DNA of 46,734 nucleotides from Azolla pinnata. Taxonomy: Eukaryota; Streptophyta; Polypodiopsida; Salviniales; Salviniaceae. The stretch spans positions 1 to 46,734 of the forward strand of contig JBBBWG010030998.1 in assembly GCA_037176905.1 (NCBI GenBank), in the 5' to 3' direction. The translations under genes were made by a program, and so were the position numbers. The notes beneath the pieces are model-generated. The model ran no database searches, was not told the DNA's origin, and worked only from the letters and a program-made list of their open reading frames with translations. This document shows, in pieces, positions 44,993-46,734 of this stretch (position 1 is the first letter of the stretch; each line of letters starts with the position of its first letter).

Positions 44993-45587
44993 GTTATATC
45001 AGTAATTACATTATCTAATAATTAAAAAGTCAGGTGTGGCAAGATTTAAAGGTTATATTGTGGATCAAGTCATCAATCTAATAGAGTTATTTAATTCTAA
45101 CTGCCAATTTCAACTTTGATGCAATCTGGGACAACCAGATAAAGGTAATGAAGAGGAGAAGAATTTTGTTGTCTGGTGGAAAATTAAGTAAAAATATTTG
45201 AACCTTTTAAGGGATGACATACAATGTGCTCGAATGTTCTTACATGGTTATTTATTGATCATTTTATATGCTTATTGGGTGTGTAGGTTGCTCGTAAAGG
45301 AGGTAATCAATTATATTATATTGGTAATTATAACTTCATTATGTTAAGTTAGTATATATTGTTGCAAATGCTTGAAATATAGATTTTGTTTTTCTGTAAA
45401 AAAAGATGTAGTATTAACAAATTACAAACTGTACTTGTATATAAATAATTTTATGTAGTCTAATGACTATAACTAGTGGAAGTATAATGTTGGTTGTTAA
45501 ATTATGAAATTGACATTTACATCTTTATAAAAGCTTGATGTTGTAATGTTAGTACCATTGTTTCAAACCAACAGGCTCACTCTAAAT
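44993..45587. other. Spacer between the inverted arms
   Basis: 595 bp, AT-rich, no reading frame of note, not homologous to either arm. The bases next to the termini are GTT (left) and AAT (right). Confidence 0.6.
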
Positions 45588-46297
45588 CACTACAAGGTAT
45601 TGGTGAGTTTGATGTGTCATTTATCGTGAATTTTTTTTAGGAAATGTTTTGCGGCAAAAATCGTGGTAAAAGACATAAAAAATTTGTTGTGGTTTTGACG
45701 TGACTTTGGTTGTGACTTTTACCGCAACCTTTATCGTGACCTTTACTGAACCTTTACCGCAACCTTTACTGAACCTTTACAGGACCATTACTACAAGCTT
45801 TACCGCAACTTTTTTCCCGACCTTTATTGCAACCTTTATCATGACCTTTACTGTAACCTTTACTTTAAATTACCGCGACCGTTAGTGCAAAACTAGTGTG
45901 ACCTTTACTGAAACCTTTATTACAAATTTATCACGATCTATACTGCACCTATAGACATTACTTTTATTGCACCTATAAATGCGATCGTTAATGCTTCAAG
46001 TTTAGCCGTGACTCTTCTCGCAAGTTTAGCCACGACTCTTACTACAAATTTAGCTGCAAATATTTAAATTAAAAAAACTAAATATGATATTCTCATTTTA
46101 TTTATTTATATATACTTTTTTTTTGTTCTCAATTTGAGAGTATATATATATATATTATATTCAGAAGCTTCTTCAACATTTTAGAAGCTAAAGAGTTTAA
46201 AAACTCTGAAGATGAATAAGAAACTCAACTTTAATTGCCTATTTTTAGAGGATGCTTGTATGAGACTATTAATGTGAGATATTTTCACTTCTTACTT
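45588..46297 (-). mobile_element. Right arm of the long inverted repeat with CACTA-like inner terminus
   Basis: Begins CACTACAAGGTATTGGTGAG at 45588, then many CCTTTACCGCAA / CGTGACCTTTACTG units (45715-45915), then TGCACCTATA and GCAAGTTTAGCC parts, TTTAAATT, and an outer end CTTCTTACTT at 46297. It is the reverse of the left arm but shorter, mainly because the 30 bp array is reduced to about two units. No coding capacity. Confidence 0.6.
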
Positions 46298-46360
46298 CAC
46301 TACAACAGGAACGACTGTTTGCCTCGAGTTTGTTGCAAATTTTCAACACTTTGTCACAGG
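46298..46360 (+). mobile_element. Possible second CACTA-type terminus
   Basis: CACTACAACAGGAACGACTG starts exactly where the inverted-arm homology ends. Plant CACTA elements commonly start CACTACAA; the following sequence (GTTTGCCTCGAG, TTTTCAACACTTTG) has no partner end inside the window. Confidence 0.35.
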
Positions 46361-46432
46361 CAAGATTTAAACCAGTGACCTCATTTCACATAATCAAGTT
46401 ATCTAGCCAATTACGCTAATAGACGCTTATGT
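46361..46432 (-). repeat. tRNA-like head of an interspersed repeat, right copy
   Basis: Minus strand reads TAGCGTAATTGGCTAGATAA followed by GGTTTAAATCTTGCC. The first part resembles a tRNA A-box (TAGCTCAGTTGGTTAGA), the second a B-box with CG changed to TA. It is in the same orientation as 43771-43829, and each is followed by TATATG-rich DNA. Confidence 0.5.
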
Positions 46433-46734
46433 AAGATAACTATTACATATATATTTATTATTATTATGTACAATGTTTGAAATCATATATTTATTCATAT
46501 ACAAATCAATATGTATAAATACATCTAAATATACATACAAATCTACATACACATGTAGATATGCATGAATATACGAATATTTATATGTATATATGTATGC
46601 ATATAAAAATGAATATGAATCAGACATGTGCATGCATATATAAATGAATATGCATTAAAAATATAAATATTAATTAGACGAATATGCATGCATATATGCA
46701 TATACAAGTGAATTCATACTATTATAAGTTAATT
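46433..46734. repeat. TATATG/CATATA-rich repeat, copy 3, cut by the window edge
   Basis: GAATATGAATCAGACATGTG at 46609 is a diverged form of the GAATATNCATCAAACATGTAC sequence seen in copies 1 and 2. Confidence 0.6.

Larger units (their letters stand above)
36546..46734. other. Gene-poor region beyond the ERL gene, about 10 kb
   Basis: No convincing gene on either strand. The longest frames (232 codons at 39429-40127 + and 257 codons at 42436-43209 -) have no recognisable domain. The region is a patchwork of microsatellites, a telomere-like block, a 60 bp minisatellite, A-rich DNA (40900-41130), cis-element clusters, and from 43.4 kb AT-rich interspersed repeats. Confidence 0.5.

Noticed and set aside
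46361..46432. Functional tRNA gene
   Set aside because: A- and B-box-like parts are present but arms do not pair into a cloverleaf by eye, the B-box is CpG-decayed, and a sister copy exists; a SINE-like repeat fits better.

Overview
The window is nuclear DNA from a land plant, most likely a flowering plant. It holds multi-exon genes with GT-AG introns and plant-only families (a TRM/DUF4378 protein, WBC-type ABCG transporters and an ERECTA-family receptor kinase). It is also rich in TTTAGGG-type telomere-like blocks, GA/CT/GAA microsatellites and transposon-like repeats. A GC-rich gene lies next to an AT-richer tandem copy, and GCTAGC and GATCGATC runs are common; that mixture recalls monocots. 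The lineage is an inference and I cannot name the species.

Layout. 1-944: promoter with telo-box motifs and a TATA box. 945-6453 (+): a TON1-recruiting-motif (TRM/LONGIFOLIA-like) protein of about 1572 aa in three exons, with a very low-complexity first exon. 6454-9827: intergenic, no convincing gene. 9828-14572 (+) and 16579-21233 (+): a tandem pair of ABCG half-transporters (about 680 and 672 aa), each with 11 exons and all ten introns at the same positions and phases. 21234-29278: about 8 kb without a recognisable gene, holding a 4 x 30 bp tandem repeat, microsatellites and a G18 run. 29279-36545 (-): a complete ERECTA/ERL receptor kinase of about 1001 aa in 27 exons, 20 of which encode one LRR each. 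36546-46734: about 10 kb of gene-free DNA with a telomere-like block, a 60 bp x 3 minisatellite, two clusters of plant cis-element motifs (ACGTG and W-box) and, at the right end, an interspersed-repeat cluster.

The four genes are not an operon or pathway. Known roles of the families: TRM proteins direct cortical microtubules and cell elongation, WBC-type ABCG proteins export lipids or other hydrophobic compounds across the plasma membrane, and ERECTA kinases control organ growth and stomatal patterning. All touch the growing epidermis, but no functional link is shown by the sequence.

The most unusual structure is at 44.1-46.3 kb: two long, diverged inverted arms whose homology stops on the inside exactly at CACTACAAGG / CCTTGTAGTG. 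This is an inside-out arrangement of CACTA-transposon-like ends around a 595 bp spacer. It is flanked by two directly oriented copies of a tRNA-like, TATATG-rich repeat. Exon maps were made by hand from splice-site consensus, reading frame and paralogue or family alignment; no transcript data or database search was available.
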